Origin: Leptospira sp. WS39.C2
Lineage (GTDB): Bacteria; Spirochaetota; Leptospiria; Leptospirales; Leptospiraceae
Assembly (NCBI RefSeq): GCF_040833965.1
Contig: NZ_CP162142.1
Span: 434,001-498,000, forward strand
DNA: 64,000 bases
Direction of reading: 5' to 3'
The notes beneath the pieces were generated by a model that saw only the letters and a list, made by a program, of their open reading frames with translations, was not told the DNA's origin and ran no database searches. Shown here one piece after another: positions 54,777-64,000 of this stretch. The position numbers and the translations under genes are program-made. Each line of letters begins with the position of its first letter. Within the stretch, counting starts at the first letter, position 1.

Positions 54777-55778
54777 ATGAGACATTACGACGTATTTGGC
54801 GTAGGGAACGCCCTGGTAGATATCATTGCCTTTATTGATCCCAATTTTTTACAAAAACAAAATATCACGAAAGGTGTAATGACCTTAGTTGACGAAACAA
54901 GACAGGGCCAAATCCTCGCTGACCTGCATGATGAGAAAAAGGAATTACGCTCTGGTGGCAGCGCCGCAAACACAATGATTGCCATTGCCAATTCTGGTGG
55001 AACTTGTTGTTATACGGGAAAAGTCACTCATGATACTTATGGTGAGTTTTATAAAAAGGATATGGAAGAAGCAGGAGTTTTATTTGAAACCACTCCTGAC
55101 AAAAACGGACACACTGGAACTTGTGTTGTCCTCACAACTCCCGATGCCGAACGTACGATGTTAACCAATCTTGCCATTTCAACATCACTTGGTCCAAATG
55201 ACATCGATGCGGAAAACTTAAAGAAAAGTAAGTACGTTTATGTAGAAGGATATTTATGGGATGGAGATTCCACAAAAAAAGCAAGTGAACTTACAATGAA
55301 ACTTGCTACGGAAAACAATATCAAAGTTTCCTTTACCTACAGTGATCCATTTTGTGTGAATCGTTCCAGAGACGAATTTATCCACCTAACAAAAGAGTAT
55401 GTAGATGTAGTTTTTTGTAACTCAGAAGAAGGGCTTGCGTTGAGTGGAGAAAAAACACCAGAAGGAGCAGTCAAATTTATTTCTACACTTTGTCCTTTGG
55501 TTTTTATGACTGCAGGGAAAGAAGGTGCTTATGTTGCAGAAAATGGAAAAATCACATTAGTCCCAGGATTTCCGGTTAAACCAATTGATACAACGGGAGC
55601 AGGGGATGCTTTTGCAGCGGGAGTTTTGTATGGACTCACCCAAGGTTATTCTGCACAAAAATCTGCCAGATGGGGAAACTATGTGGCTTCTAGGATTGTT
55701 TGTGAAGTTGGGCCAAGACTTTCAGTGAAACTCATGGGTCGCCAAGAGGAAATTTTGACAGGGTTCCAAGACAAATAA
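54777..55778 (+). CDS. PfkB-family carbohydrate/nucleoside kinase (adenosine kinase-like)
   Basis: A 333-residue kinase (from ATG 54777). The start is set here because the conserved N-terminus HYDVFGVGNALVDIIAFI begins at this methionine; the longer frame adds a non-conserved leader. The PfkB signatures are complete: an N-terminal glycine motif KELRSGGSAANTM (about 43-55) and the C-terminal catalytic DTTGAGDAFAAGVLYG (about 278-293). The general style matches the bacterial adenosine kinase/ribokinase branch. It converges on the response regulator gene, and a 25-base palindrome covers both stop codons. Confidence 0.85.
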   Translation: MRHYDVFGVGNALVDIIAFIDPNFLQKQNITKGVMTLVDETRQGQILADLHDEKKELRSGGSAANTMIAIANSGGTCCYTGKVTHDTYGEFYKKDMEEAGVLFETTPDKNGHTGTCVVLTTPDAERTMLTNLAISTSLGPNDIDAENLKKSKYVYVEGYLWDGDSTKKASELTMKLATENNIKVSFTYSDPFCVNRSRDEFIHLTKEYVDVVFCNSEEGLALSGEKTPEGAVKFISTLCPLVFMTAGKEGAYVAENGKITLVPGFPVKPIDTTGAGDAFAAGVLYGLTQGYSAQKSARWGNYVASRIVCEVGPRLSVKLMGRQEEILTGFQDK

Positions 55779-55795
55779 ACCCTTGGTTTATTTGT
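55771..55795. terminator. 25-base perfect palindrome spanning two convergent stop codons
   Basis: ACAAATAAACC-CTT-GGTTTATTTGT is an 11-bp perfect stem with a 3-base loop. It contains the stop codons of both flanking convergent genes (TAA at 55776-55778 and its complement at 55788-55790), so both coding tails form the arms. With AT-rich arms it should act as a bidirectional terminator. The arms encode D-K-stop on one side and N-K-stop on the other. Confidence 0.6.
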
Positions 55796-56183
55796 TATGA
55801 AAATCCAACCATAAGGTTTGGATTTTGTCTGAGATTTCCAGAGGGGCAAAGGGTTTTTCAATCACACCGATGCCTCCTCTTTTTTGGTATTCCAAAATTT
55901 CATTCTTTAACACACGTGATGTGATAAAAGCAACTGGGATCTCTTTGGTTTCTGGAAATATTTTTAACTCTTCAATGAGTTCCATCCCATTCATTCCAGG
56001 CATGAGTACATCAAGTAAAATTAAATCAGGTTGCAGGATGATGGCCTTTTGTAATCCTTCGGGGCCGGTTTTGGCAAAACTTACTTCATAACTTGAGTTA
56101 AATGCCAAAGCAATTCGTAAGATTTCAACAATATCTTCTTCATCTTCTACAATTAATACATGTTTCAATGTAGGGATGGTCAT
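55788..56183 (-). CDS. Single-domain response regulator
   Basis: A 131-residue receiver domain. The acidic pair is in VLIVEDEEDIVE (about 9-20), the acceptor aspartate in LILLDVLMPGMNG near residue 58, the switch residue in PVAFITSRV near 86, and the lysine in VIEKPFAPLEI near 109. There is no output domain. It overlaps the PAS kinase gene by four bases, making a cognate pair. Its output must be by protein contact or phosphotransfer. Confidence 0.9.
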   Translation of the reverse strand: MTIPTLKHVLIVEDEEDIVEILRIALAFNSSYEVSFAKTGPEGLQKAIILQPDLILLDVLMPGMNGMELIEELKIFPETKEIPVAFITSRVLKNEILEYQKRGGIGVIEKPFAPLEISDKIQTLWLDFHNK

Positions 56184-57694
56184 TGATTCATCCCTATAGG
56201 AATTTGACCTAGTTTGATGATTGGTAATTCGATGGTAAAAATAGTTCCAGTATCATCAGAATAAAAATATATGTTTCCATTCATTGCTTCCACAAAACCT
56301 TTTGTGATCGAAAGTCCAAGTCCAGAGCCACCAACAAGTTTGTCTTTTGGAGGAGCTCCTTGGGCAAATCTGTGGAAAAGCCTTGGTGCAAAATTAGGAT
56401 CAATTCCAGGCCCATTGTCTTTGATGAGAATTTTTGCTTTTGTTTCGTCTGTTTGGACAGATATGGTCACTTCTGAAAACTTAGGTGTGTATTTGACCGC
56501 ATTGGAAATCAAATTGGTGATACAGTGGTTTAATCGATCTTCGTCTACATAAACACTTGTTTGTGGGAAATTGGAATCAAAATTCAAAAGAACATGGTAT
56601 TGTTCGGCAAAGGTTCTCATTCCATCTACAGATGTTTGTAAAATTTCTTTTAGTTGGTAGGTTCTAAATTTAAAATTGATATTCCCTGAATCTAAAGCTT
56701 CTATGTCGAGTAAATCGGTTACGAATCGAACGAGTCTTTGTGTATTTTTCCTACAAATATTGAGTAGAGATTTGGTTTGGTTGGAAACTTCACCTGCCAC
56801 ACCCGCAAGTAATAAATCAATAGATCCTTTGATCGAAGTGAGTGGTGTTCTAAGTTCATGGCTCACCAAACTTATGAATTCATTTTTTAAGGCTTCTGCC
56901 TTTTTTCGTTCAGTAATATTTCTGATAATGGCAAGGGCGTCAACTTCGCCAGTTTTCGTAAACCTAGCTTCAAAGTATTTTTCCCCATCGGAATCCTGTA
57001 AAGAATACTCAACGGTTTTTGTTTCCCCCAAATGGATCACATGTTCCAAAATGGATTGGATTTCTTCTAATTTATTTTCAGGAAATATTTCTTTGATGTC
57101 CGAATAACGAAGGTTTGTGTCTTTATTCTTGCAATCCCAACCAGTGAAATGAGGGAATTCTTTATGGTTGATGGTTTGGCCGTTCCTGTGGATTCCATAC
57201 AACAAATCAGGTAAAGCATTTAGAATTGTTTTGTTTTTGGTGATGATTTGGCTGTATTCATCTTTTGCTTGTTTTTGATGTGTAACTTCAGTGGCGATGA
57301 TGATGGTAAAATTCTCCTGCGGGAAAACTTGCATATCATACCAACCAATGGTTTCAAAATACGTTTCTTCTGAGCGAAAGGTTTTTTTGTTTTCAATAGC
57401 TTCGAGAAGATGGTTCCCAAAATCGATGGACTTTAACACCGGAAATAAATTCCAGATGTTCTGCCCTAACATTTCTTCTGCGGATTTGCCTGCCATTTCC
57501 TCCGCTTTTGCATTGACATAGGTGTAATTTCCGTCCCTGTCTAGGACAAAAACCGCATTCGTCCGAGTTTCTAGGATTTTGTCAAAGTATTGAGGGACAA
57601 AATTATGCCAATTTTCGCCGAGAAGTTGCTTTGCATCAAAAAAGCTCGCCTCATCCTTGAAAAAGCTTTTGATTTTTTCTAGAAATTCATTCAT
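56180..57694 (-). CDS. PAS-domain histidine kinase
   Basis: A 504-residue soluble kinase. It has two PAS domains (about 40-140, with FVLDRDGNYTYVNAKAEEM, and about 150-265 ending in the PAC segment ALAIIRNITERKKAE). The HisKA H-box FISLVSHELRTPLTSIKGS (about 275-293) is followed by HATPase with N-box LISNAVKYTPKF and G-boxes KDNGPGID and GGSGLGLSI. It lacks membrane segments, so it senses an intracellular signal. Its stop overlaps the response regulator start by four bases, indicating a dedicated two-component pair. Confidence 0.92.
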   Translation of the reverse strand: MNEFLEKIKSFFKDEASFFDAKQLLGENWHNFVPQYFDKILETRTNAVFVLDRDGNYTYVNAKAEEMAGKSAEEMLGQNIWNLFPVLKSIDFGNHLLEAIENKKTFRSEETYFETIGWYDMQVFPQENFTIIIATEVTHQKQAKDEYSQIITKNKTILNALPDLLYGIHRNGQTINHKEFPHFTGWDCKNKDTNLRYSDIKEIFPENKLEEIQSILEHVIHLGETKTVEYSLQDSDGEKYFEARFTKTGEVDALAIIRNITERKKAEALKNEFISLVSHELRTPLTSIKGSIDLLLAGVAGEVSNQTKSLLNICRKNTQRLVRFVTDLLDIEALDSGNINFKFRTYQLKEILQTSVDGMRTFAEQYHVLLNFDSNFPQTSVYVDEDRLNHCITNLISNAVKYTPKFSEVTISVQTDETKAKILIKDNGPGIDPNFAPRLFHRFAQGAPPKDKLVGGSGLGLSITKGFVEAMNGNIYFYSDDTGTIFTIELPIIKLGQIPIGMNQ

Positions 57695-57726
57695 AGGTGC
57701 AGGTATACGAAAACTAAACCAAAGTT

Positions 57727-58656
57727 ATGATACAAGTCAGCAATTTATCCAAATTTTACGGCGAAAAACGAGCCATCTCTGGACTCAATTTTAAATTAGA
57801 AAAAGGTGAGATTGTGGGACTTCTCGGCCTAAACGGCGCGGGAAAAACCACAACGATACGTATCCTCACAGGGTATTTGATCCCTAGTGCGGGTGATGCT
57901 TCCATTGATGGTAAGTCTATCTTTGATTTTCCATTGGAAGCAAAACAAAAGATCGGATACTTACCCGAAACTCCACCTCTCTATGAGGATATGACAATAT
58001 CCGAATACCTTCAATTTGTGGGTAGGATCAAAAAAATTGATGATTCCAAACTACAATTCGAAATGGAGAAGGTGATTGATAAAACAAACCTCATCCATGT
58101 GAAAGACAAACTCATTGGAACCTTATCCCTCGGGTATCGCAAACGAGTGGGCATTGCTCAAGCTATCCTTGGAGATCCTGAAATTGTAATCATGGATGAA
58201 CCCATCTCTGGCCTTGATCCAAAACAAATTGTGGAAATCAGAAGTTTGATACGAAGTTTGGCGGGCAATCACACGGTTCTCATTTCGAGTCATATTTTGA
58301 CTGAGATTTATAAAACCTGTGATAAGTTTTTATTCATCCACAAAGGAAGTTTGAAACAAGAACTTTCTCTTGCTAGATTAGAAGAAGAGATGAACCGACT
58401 TGCTGGTTGGGAAGTGGGTCTTTCTGGCAAACCAAAAGATGAGTTAATGCAATTTATGAAATCAGTTTTATCCGATGTGGACACTGTTACCGAAATGGGA
58501 ACTAACAAAGAAGAAGAATTATTTATGGTGCGAACAACCAGTCCAAAACAATTCAAAGAATCTTTGTTTTCAAAGGCATTGTCATCTGGGATTCAAATTG
58601 AATCCTTAAAAAAACAAGAAGTATCTCTCGAACAGATTTTTATGGAGAAAATATGA
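57727..58656 (+). CDS. ABC transporter ATP-binding protein (GldA-like)
   Basis: A 309-residue ATPase. It has Walker [10 protein letters not shown] (about 36-44), Q-loop region [14 protein letters not shown], the signature [13 protein letters not shown] (about 137-149), Walker [14 protein letters not shown] (about 157-169) and the switch histidine in LISSHILTE. The C-terminal 80 residues form the extension seen in GldA/NosF/CcmA-like exporters. It is the first gene of a five- or six-gene operon and overlaps the permease gene by four bases. In Bacteroidetes such proteins support gliding motility; that role is not implied for a spirochete. Confidence 0.9.
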   Translation: MIQVSNLSKFYGEKRAISGLNFKLEKGEIVGLLGLNGAGKTTTIRILTGYLIPSAGDASIDGKSIFDFPLEAKQKIGYLPETPPLYEDMTISEYLQFVGRIKKIDDSKLQFEMEKVIDKTNLIHVKDKLIGTLSLGYRKRVGIAQAILGDPEIVIMDEPISGLDPKQIVEIRSLIRSLAGNHTVLISSHILTEIYKTCDKFLFIHKGSLKQELSLARLEEEMNRLAGWEVGLSGKPKDELMQFMKSVLSDVDTVTEMGTNKEEELFMVRTTSPKQFKESLFSKALSSGIQIESLKKQEVSLEQIFMEKI

Positions 58657-59384
58657 ACTGGCAAACGGCTGTTTGGATCTATAAAAAAGAATTACGATTA
58701 TTTTTTGGAACCTATATGGGTCCACTTGTGTTAGGTGGAACTGCATTTTTAAATGCTCTTTTTGTGATGATCCTAAATTTTAATGGAACTGCAAATTATG
58801 AAATTGCAACTTACATCACATTTATCTCTTTTATGACTACCATCCTTATAGCAATGGTGATCATATCTATGGGTTCCATTGTGGAAGAAAAAAACAAAGG
58901 AACGCTAGAGTTACTTTTTACTTCTCCTATCACAGATTTAGAAATAGTCTTCGGGAAATTTATGTTTGGTGTAACCGTTTGTGGGATCATCACAGTGTTC
59001 ATCAATGGACTTTTTCCACTCCTTTTGTATGCATTTTGGAAAGCCCCCTTTTATATGGTAGCTTCCGGGAGTATTGGAGTATTTTTACTCGGTGTTTTTA
59101 CATTCACCATAGGTATGTTTGGTTCGAGTCTTGGAAAAAACCAGATGATCTCGTTACTCATATCAGTGCTTATCATTTTAACACTATGGGTAGTTGGATA
59201 TTTTTCACATTTGTTCCAGGCAACCACAAGAAAGGTATTATTCCATTTGCATATATTTTCTCACTTTGCTGCATTTGCTAAAGGAGTATTACCTTTAACA
59301 GGGATTGTATTTTTCTTAAGTGGAACTTTCTTATTTTTATACTTAACCGTTAAGGTCTTGGAATCCAGGAGATGGAGAGGATAG
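58653..59384 (+). CDS. ABC-2 type permease (GldF-like)
   Basis: A 243-residue membrane protein with six hydrophobic segments. The N-terminal [20 protein letters not shown] and the segment [26 protein letters not shown] (about 75-100) are characteristic of the ABC-2 permease family, and together with the next gene point to the GldF type. It overlaps the ATPase gene by four bases and is followed four bases later by the GldG-like gene. Confidence 0.9.
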   Translation: MNWQTAVWIYKKELRLFFGTYMGPLVLGGTAFLNALFVMILNFNGTANYEIATYITFISFMTTILIAMVIISMGSIVEEKNKGTLELLFTSPITDLEIVFGKFMFGVTVCGIITVFINGLFPLLLYAFWKAPFYMVASGSIGVFLLGVFTFTIGMFGSSLGKNQMISLLISVLIILTLWVVGYFSHLFQATTRKVLFHLHIFSHFAAFAKGVLPLTGIVFFLSGTFLFLYLTVKVLESRRWRG

Positions 59385-59387
59385 ATC

Positions 59388-61259
59388 ATGTTATTATCAG
59401 CCGATAGAGTTTTACCATTTGTTAGTTTAGTTTCACTTTTCGCCTATTTCTTGTTTGATGGAATGGTGGTGGATCCTAAAAGAAAGATTCTCTTTTTGGG
59501 AGTTGTGTTTTTGTTTTTGGCATCAGACACCATTGTCCGTGCCTTTTCAAAAGGAATACGAAAAGAAGACCAAAATCGTTATATTGCGGCAGTATTTGGA
59601 ATTGCTGCCTTTTTGTTATCTGTATTAAGAGACTTTTTAGATTTAAAACCAGTTGCAGGTTTTAATGAAGAAGTGAGTGCCATTCCAAAAATCAGAGAAT
59701 TCCTTTTATTATGTGTGGTACTTTTTTCTTTGGTTTTCCTCTTACAAATCATCCTTCTTGAGATTGGAAAATCTTCTCTAGAAGCACAAAGTAATTTGGC
59801 AAAATCCAAAAGTTCCTTATTACAAAATGCAGTTTTAGGATTTTTGTTTGTCTTGCCCATCCTTGTTGCGGTTAATTATTTTGCGATCAAACGGAATTAT
59901 AATTTTGATTTGAGTAGCCAAGGAAAGTTTTCCCTTTCCCAAATATCAAGAAACCTAATCAAACCCATCGCACAAGATGTTACGATCACTGCTTTTTACC
60001 CAAGGCCACTCGAGGCAGATGGTCCAGCTAACGGCGACAAGTTAGCGGCTTTTGCTTTAACTCGCGTGAGACCAGACATTGAAATTTTACTCGACCAAAT
60101 CAAATCTGAAAATTCTCACATCACAGTGCAATTCATCAATGCAGATGTGGAACTTGATTTGCTAAAAGAATTTGGACAAGTTTCTAATGGAACCATCTTT
60201 GTTCGCTCCAAAAAACAATCTTTGTTAACCTCATCCATTCCTTTTGCTGAAGAAAGAGTAATCGCAAAAGAACCAAAGGATTTGGAAGACTTGGAACGTA
60301 AGTTAGTTGGTGCTCTACTCAATGTCACAACTGAACAAAAAAAAGTGTATTTCACTGTTGCCAATGGGGAACGGTATGGAATGGCATTTCGTGCCCTTCC
60401 GAACGAACAAGTAAATCGATTTGTTTCTTCAATACAGTTCTTAAATTTTAAAGTGGCAGAGCTTGGATTTGCACAGGGTTGGCCTTCCAAACTTCCTGAA
60501 GATGCTGATATGTTAGTCATCCTTGGCCCTACAGTTTCCTTTTCCAAAGAAGCAAAAGAAGAACTCACCAAATATGTTTTGGAAAAAAATGGTAAAATTC
60601 TAATTACAATGGAGCCAAAAGGTGGTGAGGATTTTGGTTGGTTATTACAAACTGCTGGTTTAAAATTTAACGCAACGTCTCTCATTGAAAGGGAAGAAAA
60701 ACCTGGATTTATCATTGCCAAACGATTTCCAGAAAACAGACTCACAGATCTTTTGCAAAAAAAGGATATGGGAATTTTATTCCCTTACAGTGGTTATTTG
60801 GATACAGATCCAAATGTACCAACACCATTTGTATGGAAATCAGAAACCTTACTTGAGTCAGGGTATGATGCTTACCAAGATTTAAACAAAAATGGTAAAA
60901 TGGATCCTAACGAAAAGAAAGAAAGTAAAATCCTTTCTGTAGTATTATCTCCTATGTCTCTCACGGGGGAAAAATCAGGAAAGATCATATTACATACGGG
61001 AACTAGTTGGATTACAGACCAATTCATTCCTTATGTAATGAATTCACAATTTTCAACAGTTTCGATTACTGGATTATTCCAAGACAACATCGTCGCAGAA
61101 ATTCCTTTGAAAAAGGAAGAAGTGGATACCATTACACTATCCGACAATCAAAAGTTAGTCGCATGGGTAATTGGTGTTTTCCTATTCCCTGGTTTTATTT
61201 TGGCGGTTGGTTCTTACTTTGTCTACACAAGACGTAAACATTCTCTATTAGAAGTATGA
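59388..61259 (+). CDS. GldG-like auxiliary ABC transport protein
   Basis: A 623-residue membrane protein of the ABC-2 auxiliary family. Four membrane helices lie in the first 170 residues. A large soluble domain of about 400 residues follows, starting NLIKPIAQDVTITAFYPRPLEA and containing VYFTVANGERYGMAFRALP and ADMLVILGPTVSFSKEAKEEL (IFT52/GldG-like), and a C-terminal helix sits near 593-612 before a short basic tail. In gliding bacteria GldG works with GldA and GldF; here the trio serves an unknown export or envelope task. A calcium-like loop, DLNKNGKMDPNEK near residue 500, resembles an EF-hand or dockerin loop. Confidence 0.85.
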   Translation: MLLSADRVLPFVSLVSLFAYFLFDGMVVDPKRKILFLGVVFLFLASDTIVRAFSKGIRKEDQNRYIAAVFGIAAFLLSVLRDFLDLKPVAGFNEEVSAIPKIREFLLLCVVLFSLVFLLQIILLEIGKSSLEAQSNLAKSKSSLLQNAVLGFLFVLPILVAVNYFAIKRNYNFDLSSQGKFSLSQISRNLIKPIAQDVTITAFYPRPLEADGPANGDKLAAFALTRVRPDIEILLDQIKSENSHITVQFINADVELDLLKEFGQVSNGTIFVRSKKQSLLTSSIPFAEERVIAKEPKDLEDLERKLVGALLNVTTEQKKVYFTVANGERYGMAFRALPNEQVNRFVSSIQFLNFKVAELGFAQGWPSKLPEDADMLVILGPTVSFSKEAKEELTKYVLEKNGKILITMEPKGGEDFGWLLQTAGLKFNATSLIEREEKPGFIIAKRFPENRLTDLLQKKDMGILFPYSGYLDTDPNVPTPFVWKSETLLESGYDAYQDLNKNGKMDPNEKKESKILSVVLSPMSLTGEKSGKIILHTGTSWITDQFIPYVMNSQFSTVSITGLFQDNIVAEIPLKKEEVDTITLSDNQKLVAWVIGVFLFPGFILAVGSYFVYTRRKHSLLEV

Positions 61260-62329
61260 AACAAAAAATTACATTAGTCCTTTTAGCATTTTTAGGATTG
61301 TTCCTTCTATTTTATTTGATGGAAGACCATCCTGAAAATATTTCTGAAACCAATTATTGGAAAGAAGATTGGAAATCAATCCAATACAATCCACCTAAAC
61401 CAGATTGGTGTGGAAATTTGGTTCCTAGTTTTGCAGAACACCAGATGGTCTTTCGTAAAATCCCACGAGGTTGGAACGAACCAGCTTTGTATACTGTTAC
61501 AACGCACGTAAATGGAAACGAAGTTTTTTACGAAGGGAATTATAATGTCAAAAATAGTTTTTCAGAACTCAGTGTTCTCAAAACAAAACTCATTGAATCT
61601 TCCACGGACGAAATTAAAAAAACGTATTGTTTAAGTGAATCTTCTCCTTCCTTATTTTTGTCAGAAGAAAATGGAAAAGAGATTAAGTTTCAGGCCAACA
61701 AACAGTTGTTATTTGGGAAAAAAATTGGAGCTGATGATGGTCGAATCGCTGTATTGGTTAACAATGAAATCATTGCTCCTTACCAATACATCATCGAAAA
61801 ATTTAGAACCCCGGTGAGCAATTTTCGAGAAAAAATGTATGTGACCATGAGTGAAGGTTTTATCCAGGAATTAAAATTTTCTGGGCAAGGGATTCTCGTT
61901 CAGGTTGAAAATCGGGCCAAAAAAAACCAATACAATGTATATGTGAATGATTGGAGTCGCACAACTGGCGAACGAATCGTATTGCCACCAGATGTGGGAA
62001 ACCAATGGGAATCGGTAGTCAAAGGTTTGAAGGTTGAGTTTTATCCAGATGAAACGGGTGCGCCAAAGTTTCCCACAATTTCCGAAAAGACTAGTCCAGA
62101 AGCAATTTTGGATGTCACGATCTCCAATGGTAATAAAATCAGATTATCCCTTTTGCCCGTGTGGGAATCCGAACAAGGCAAGTGGCGTCCAGTGTTTCGG
62201 CAATTTCCCCCCCATTTTGATGAGTCGATTTCTTGGATGAAAGAAGAATCTTTCCAAAATCTAGTGAATGCTGTCATGAAAGTGAAAAGTGCTTCCCGAT
62301 ACGAGCGTCCCAACCAGAAAATCCAATAA
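61256..62329 (+). CDS. Membrane-anchored protein (possibly DUF4340-type) of the Gld-like operon
   Basis: A 357-residue protein with one N-terminal membrane helix (about 5-21) and a large extracytoplasmic, mostly beta domain. Its start overlaps the GldG-like stop by four bases. Proteins of this layout (often DUF4340) regularly follow GldG-like genes, and repeated beta-strand units here (TVTTHVNGNEVFYEGNYNV, RIAVLVNNEIIAPYQYIIEKF, FKFSGQGILVQVENRAKK-like sequence) fit that type. The family label is tentative. The domain probably completes the ABC-2 complex on the periplasmic side. Confidence 0.65.
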   Translation: MKQKITLVLLAFLGLFLLFYLMEDHPENISETNYWKEDWKSIQYNPPKPDWCGNLVPSFAEHQMVFRKIPRGWNEPALYTVTTHVNGNEVFYEGNYNVKNSFSELSVLKTKLIESSTDEIKKTYCLSESSPSLFLSEENGKEIKFQANKQLLFGKKIGADDGRIAVLVNNEIIAPYQYIIEKFRTPVSNFREKMYVTMSEGFIQELKFSGQGILVQVENRAKKNQYNVYVNDWSRTTGERIVLPPDVGNQWESVVKGLKVEFYPDETGAPKFPTISEKTSPEAILDVTISNGNKIRLSLLPVWESEQGKWRPVFRQFPPHFDESISWMKEESFQNLVNAVMKVKSASRYERPNQKIQ

Positions 62330-62330
62330 G

Positions 62331-62945
62331 GTGCAAAAAGTTTCTACAATCGTCCAACGGACCGGGCTCATTCGCGATTTATTTTATTCTCCCATGTCTG
62401 CCTTTGAATCTTACTATCACAAAGCAGATTTGGGTGGACGAGATTTATGGTTTTGCCATCTCCAATTGATGTTACTGGCACCACTTGCCAAGTTCCTCGG
62501 AAACTGCATTCAGATTTTGATCTTTACTGTTTCATTCGTAGATGAAGAAACAAAACTCACTTACACCCAAGGTGTTGGAACTGTTTTTTTGTTTTATTTG
62601 GGATTTTATTTTGTCATCAGGCTCGTGGATAGTTTTCGGATGTACCACCAAACGCGAGACAGAACCAAAGATTGGGATGGACCAGAACCACATGTTTTTA
62701 TCATTTCATTTCTTGCCTTTACGGCAACTTCCATCTTTTGGATTTTTCCAGCACCTATCCCCTTATTTATGTTAGCTGTTGGTTTCCTCTATTCTTTACA
62801 TCTTTCATATTTTTATTTATCCATTCGCAGAGCTTGGACTTCCTTTGATTTTTTATTTTTCCTTATGAAAGTTGTATTATTCTTTTTGGTTCTTCTTTCG
62901 ATCCCATTATTCATTTATAACCTCGTTAGGACGGTACTCTTTTGA
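62331..62945 (+). CDS. Multi-span membrane protein (Yip1-like style)
   Basis: A 204-residue protein (from GTG 62331) with about four to five membrane helices. The start is GTG one base after the previous stop, because the residues before it in the longer frame lie inside the upstream gene. The N-terminus [28 protein letters not shown] resembles the [11 protein letters not shown] start of the Yip1-like protein at 16019, suggesting the same broad family. It is coupled to mpl: its TGA overlaps the next TTG start by two bases. The function is unknown. Confidence 0.6.
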   Translation: MQKVSTIVQRTGLIRDLFYSPMSAFESYYHKADLGGRDLWFCHLQLMLLAPLAKFLGNCIQILIFTVSFVDEETKLTYTQGVGTVFLFYLGFYFVIRLVDSFRMYHQTRDRTKDWDGPEPHVFIISFLAFTATSIFWIFPAPIPLFMLAVGFLYSLHLSYFYLSIRRAWTSFDFLFFLMKVVLFFLVLLSIPLFIYNLVRTVLF

Positions 62946-64000
62946 AGATATTTTTGGTCGGAATCGGTGGAATTGCTATGGGCAATTTGGCATTTATGCT
63001 CAAACAACAGGGCCATGATGTTTCTGGCTCAGACCAAAACTTATACCCTCCAATGTCAGATAAATTGGAAGAGTGGGGACTCTCACCTAAATCTGGTTAT
63101 CGCAAAGAAAATGTGAAAGGTGCAGACCTTGTTATCATTGGGAATGCAATTTCACGTGGGAATCCAGAAGTCGAAGAAGTATTAAACACTGGCATTGAAT
63201 ACATGAGTATGGCAGAAGCCATTGGTCATTTTTTTCTAAAAGGGAAAAAACCAATCGTGATTTCTGGAACTCATGGCAAAACTACCACCACCTTTCTCAC
63301 ACATTGGATTTTGGAATCCATTGGTCTGAAACCTGGCCTCTTTGTGGGTGGAATCCGAAAAGATGGATTCCCTGGCTTTGCCTTGGGAGACGGAGATTAC
63401 TTTGTCATTGAAGGGGATGAATATGATTCTGCCTTCTTTGATAAAAGTTCCAAGTTTTTACATTACAGGCCTTATTACCTTGTGATGAATGCACTAGACT
63501 TTGACCATGCTGACATTTTTGCCAATTTGGATGCAATTAAAGTCATGTTCAAACGGTTGTTAAACTTAGTTCCTAGCCGTGGGAAAGTTTTTTATTGGAA
63601 AGGGTCCAAAAATTTAAACGACATTACAAAAGACTACCAACACGCACCTGTCGAAACCTTTGAATTGGGTGATAAAAATTCTATTTTTAAATATGAAAAA
63701 GGGATTTTATCGGAGATTCGCACCAAATCCAAATTAAAACCATCCCTTATCGGTTCACATAACTATCGCAATGTGGAAGTGGCGGTTCGTGTTTGTTTGG
63801 AAATTGCTCCGCAAAGACGAAAAGAAATTTTGGAAGCAGTGGAAACATTCCCTGGTGTCAAACGTAGACAAGAAAATTTATTTGTATCCGAAACTAGTTT
63901 ACTAGTAGAAGACTTTGCCCACCATCCAGTGGCCATACAAGAAACCATCAAAGCCCATAAAGAGGCTTACCCTGGTTATAAAATCATCTCACTTTTTGAA
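62942..64000 (+). CDS. mpl: UDP-N-acetylmuramate:tripeptide ligase Mpl (partial, runs off the window)
   Basis: Mpl reattaches recycled murein tripeptide to UDP-MurNAc, a step of peptidoglycan recycling. The open frame runs from TTG 62942 to the window end, 353 codons so far. The N-terminus [20 protein letters not shown] is the Mur-ligase Rossmann-like motif. The ATP loop [12 protein letters not shown] (about 101-112) and the [11 protein letters not shown] segment (about 157-167) distinguish Mpl from MurC, and [12 protein letters not shown] (about 326-337) is also conserved. The TTG start overlaps the preceding stop codon (TTGA), so translation is coupled to the Gld-like operon. The C-terminal end is missing. 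Confidence 0.9.
   Translation, partial: MKIFLVGIGGIAMGNLAFMLKQQGHDVSGSDQNLYPPMSDKLEEWGLSPKSGYRKENVKGADLVIIGNAISRGNPEVEEVLNTGIEYMSMAEAIGHFFLKGKKPIVISGTHGKTTTTFLTHWILESIGLKPGLFVGGIRKDGFPGFALGDGDYFVIEGDEYDSAFFDKSSKFLHYRPYYLVMNALDFDHADIFANLDAIKVMFKRLLNLVPSRGKVFYWKGSKNLNDITKDYQHAPVETFELGDKNSIFKYEKGILSEIRTKSKLKPSLIGSHNYRNVEVAVRVCLEIAPQRRKEILEAVETFPGVKRRQENLFVSETSLLVEDFAHHPVAIQETIKAHKEAYPGYKIISLFE

Noticed and set aside
1..64000. CRISPR arrays, rRNA genes, complete insertion sequences
   Set aside because: No regularly spaced direct repeats, rRNA-like stretches or transposase reading frames were found on either strand.

Overview
The window reads as chromosomal DNA of a spirochete of the genus Leptospira, most likely a free-living (saprophytic) species. 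The evidence is AT-rich sequence with densely packed genes, a chemotaxis operon and extra chemoreceptors, many lipoproteins with a short Leptospira-style lipobox, a TonB-dependent receptor, Mpl, and Gld-like ABC genes. The assignment comes from gene content and protein style, not from a database match.

Layout. 65-1276 is an MFS transporter. 1353-8581 is a chemotaxis block: cheD on the plus strand, then on the minus strand a receptor-coupled operon (transcribed kinase-like ATPase, cheW, MCP, cheA, cheB, cheY). 9030-17 kb is housekeeping and transport: pepA-bcp, a CvrA/NhaP2 K+/H+ antiporter, an APC permease, and an sppA-yip1-surE-TPR operon. A tRNA cluster (Pro-Arg-His) lies at 18105-18357.

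18.4-25.2 kb is the least ordinary part. It holds a frameshifted lipoprotein gene, a large chemoreceptor, a DUF2306 membrane protein, a stand-alone tyrosine recombinase with an unusual N-terminal domain, a 71-residue membrane protein, and several GC-rich, strongly self-complementary intergenic elements (18388-18499, 23250-23297, 24710-24740, 25087-25200). Two of these elements share a 10-base motif and the same nested-stem design. A small dispersed-repeat or cassette-like system served by the recombinase is the best candidate here for something undescribed, but copy number and function cannot be shown from one window.

25.2-39 kb carries nadB, a CtpA-type protease lipoprotein, pdxJ, a FYDLN zinc-ribbon gene coupled to miaA, hfq, a mannose-1-phosphate guanylyltransferase gene, a 30-residue ribosomal-type basic protein, a second cheW, a phoU-like gene, a hybrid histidine kinase and a nucleotidyltransferase-fold protein. 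39-45 kb contains a coiled-coil/TPR exported protein and a poly-gamma-glutamate operon (pgsB-pgsC-pgsW-like plus two small envelope genes). 44.9-47.6 kb contains a SpoIIE-type phosphatase with TPR repeats next to a STAS antagonist. 47.7-57.7 kb contains a two-domain beta-lactamase-fold lipoprotein with one dead domain, gpmI, a beta-propeller lipoprotein paired with a TonB receptor, an adenosine kinase-like gene, and a PAS histidine kinase/response regulator pair. 57.7-64 kb is one long operon: a GldA/GldF/GldG-like ABC system, two membrane genes, and mpl, which runs off the end.

Themes: signal transduction (two CheW, two MCP, CheA/B/D/Y, two further kinases, PP2C/STAS), envelope building (Mpl, Pgs, SppA, CtpA, TonB pair) and RNA/translation genes (MiaA, Hfq, three tRNAs, the mS38-like peptide).
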